Shown here one piece after another: positions 63,473 to 64,000 of a stretch of DNA of 64,000 nt. The stretch lies in NCBI RefSeq assembly GCF_009176705.1, contig NZ_AP021846.1, positions 3,530,001 to 3,594,000 on the forward strand, given 5' to 3'. The position numbers were made by a program, and so were the translations under genes. The stretch is from Pseudoalteromonas sp. A25 (GTDB lineage Bacteria; Pseudomonadota; Gammaproteobacteria; Enterobacterales; Alteromonadaceae). Position 1 is the stretch's first letter, and every line of letters begins with the position of its first letter. The notes beneath the pieces were generated by a model. The model saw only the letters and a list, made by a program, of their open reading frames with translations. It had not been told where the DNA came from and searched no databases.

Positions 63473-64000
63473 ATGTCACAATCGGTTTTAGATTTTATCA
63501 AAGAAAATGACGTTAAATTCGTAGATTTACGTTTTACAGATACCAAAGGTAAAGAGCAGCACGTTTCTATTCCTCATCATCAAGCCGATGAAGACTTCTT
63601 CGAAGACGGTAAAATGTTTGATGGCTCTTCAATTGCTGGTTGGAAAGGCATTAACGAATCTGACATGGTATTAATGCCAGACGCTGCATCAGCAAAGCTT
63701 GACCCATTCGCTGAAGAAACAACCATGATCGTTCGTTGTGACGTTGTTGAGCCAAACACTCACCAAGGCTATGAGCGCGACCCTCGCTCTGTTGCTAAAC
63801 GTGCTGAAGAATATATGCGCTCAACGGGCATCGCTGACACCGTATTGTTTGGTCCAGAGCCTGAATTCTTCCTATTTGATGATGTTAAGTTCAAAACTGA
63901 CATGTCTGGCTCTATGTACAAAATTGATGCACAAGAAGCATCTTGGAACTCAGATAGAGACTATGAAGGTGGTAACACTGGTCACCGTCCTGGCGTTAAA
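63473..64000 (+). CDS. glnA: Glutamine synthetase type I (N-terminal part, cut by window edge)
   Basis: GlnA makes glutamine from glutamate, ammonia and ATP. The first 176 residues are present: [54 protein letters not shown] and the catalytic [10 protein letters not shown] (metal-binding Glu). GGAGG lies 4 bases before the ATG. The AMP-modification tyrosine and C-terminus are outside the window. It is controlled by NtrC and sigma-54 according to the upstream sites. Confidence 0.98.
   Translation, partial: MSQSVLDFIKENDVKFVDLRFTDTKGKEQHVSIPHHQADEDFFEDGKMFDGSSIAGWKGINESDMVLMPDAASAKLDPFAEETTMIVRCDVVEPNTHQGYERDPRSVAKRAEEYMRSTGIADTVLFGPEPEFFLFDDVKFKTDMSGSMYKIDAQEASWNSDRDYEGGNTGHRPGVK

Overview
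The window looks like part of the main chromosome of a marine gammaproteobacterium of the Alteromonadales, most likely Pseudoalteromonas. The reasons are moderate-to-low GC, E. coli-like gene blocks (orn/rsgA/psd beside three tRNA-Gly; argD-pabA; trpS-gph-rpe-dam-damX-aroB-aroK-pilMNOPQ with divergent mrcA; metJ/metBL), family-typical proteins such as DUF3802 and DUF2970, and a short palindromic repeat present in two almost identical copies. The genus is inferred from gene content and was not tested against a database. Nearly everything is core genome. I see no prophage, insertion sequence with transposase, integron or CRISPR array.

Layout. 1-4.4 kb: the rpsF-priB-rpsR operon (rpsR cut by the window edge) with its own promoter and a likely S6:S18-binding leader; three identical tRNA-Gly(GCC) genes in 242-bp tandem units that also carry decayed tRNA relics; orn; divergent rsgA-psd. 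4.4-11 kb: a complete-looking thiamine operon thiC-thiO-thiS-thiG-thiDE-thiF behind a TPP riboswitch. 11-14.4 kb: META-domain lipoprotein, hotdog thioesterase and a divergent TonB-dependent receptor, ending in a terminator and a 162-bp structured repeat. 14.4-20.4 kb: speD, OsmC-family and DUF3802 genes, then the arginine-succinyltransferase genes astC(argD)-astA-astD (astB and astE are absent here). 20.4-29.3 kb: HDOD protein, pabA, trpS-gph-rpe, two small opposite-strand genes, then dam-damX-aroB-aroK. 29.4-36.9 kb: type IV pilus genes pilM-Q and divergent mrcA. 37-41.2 kb: metBL with Met boxes and divergent metJ. 41.3-42.9 kb: a TauE/SafE permease and a repeat cluster.

42.8-48.2 kb holds the full S10 ribosomal operon (rpsJ to rpsQ) with promoter, structured leader and terminator. 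The spc operon that usually follows it is not there. 48.2-64 kb: plsB, tesB, an EVE-domain protein, a K+ channel translationally coupled to a small two-helix membrane protein, cheV, uvrD (probable LexA box), tmcA, an orphan type-1 periplasmic binding protein, a CheW protein with an inserted zinc-binding CZB domain, typA, and the start of glnA behind two NtrC sites and a sigma-54 promoter.

The most promising places for undescribed biology are four: the binding-protein/CZB-CheW pair after tmcA, the coupled K+ channel and basic-tailed membrane peptide, the small exported-protein/DUF2970 pair inserted into the dam-rpe block, and the hairpin-forming repeat found at two apparent rearrangement boundaries. 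All of these are inferences from the sequence alone.
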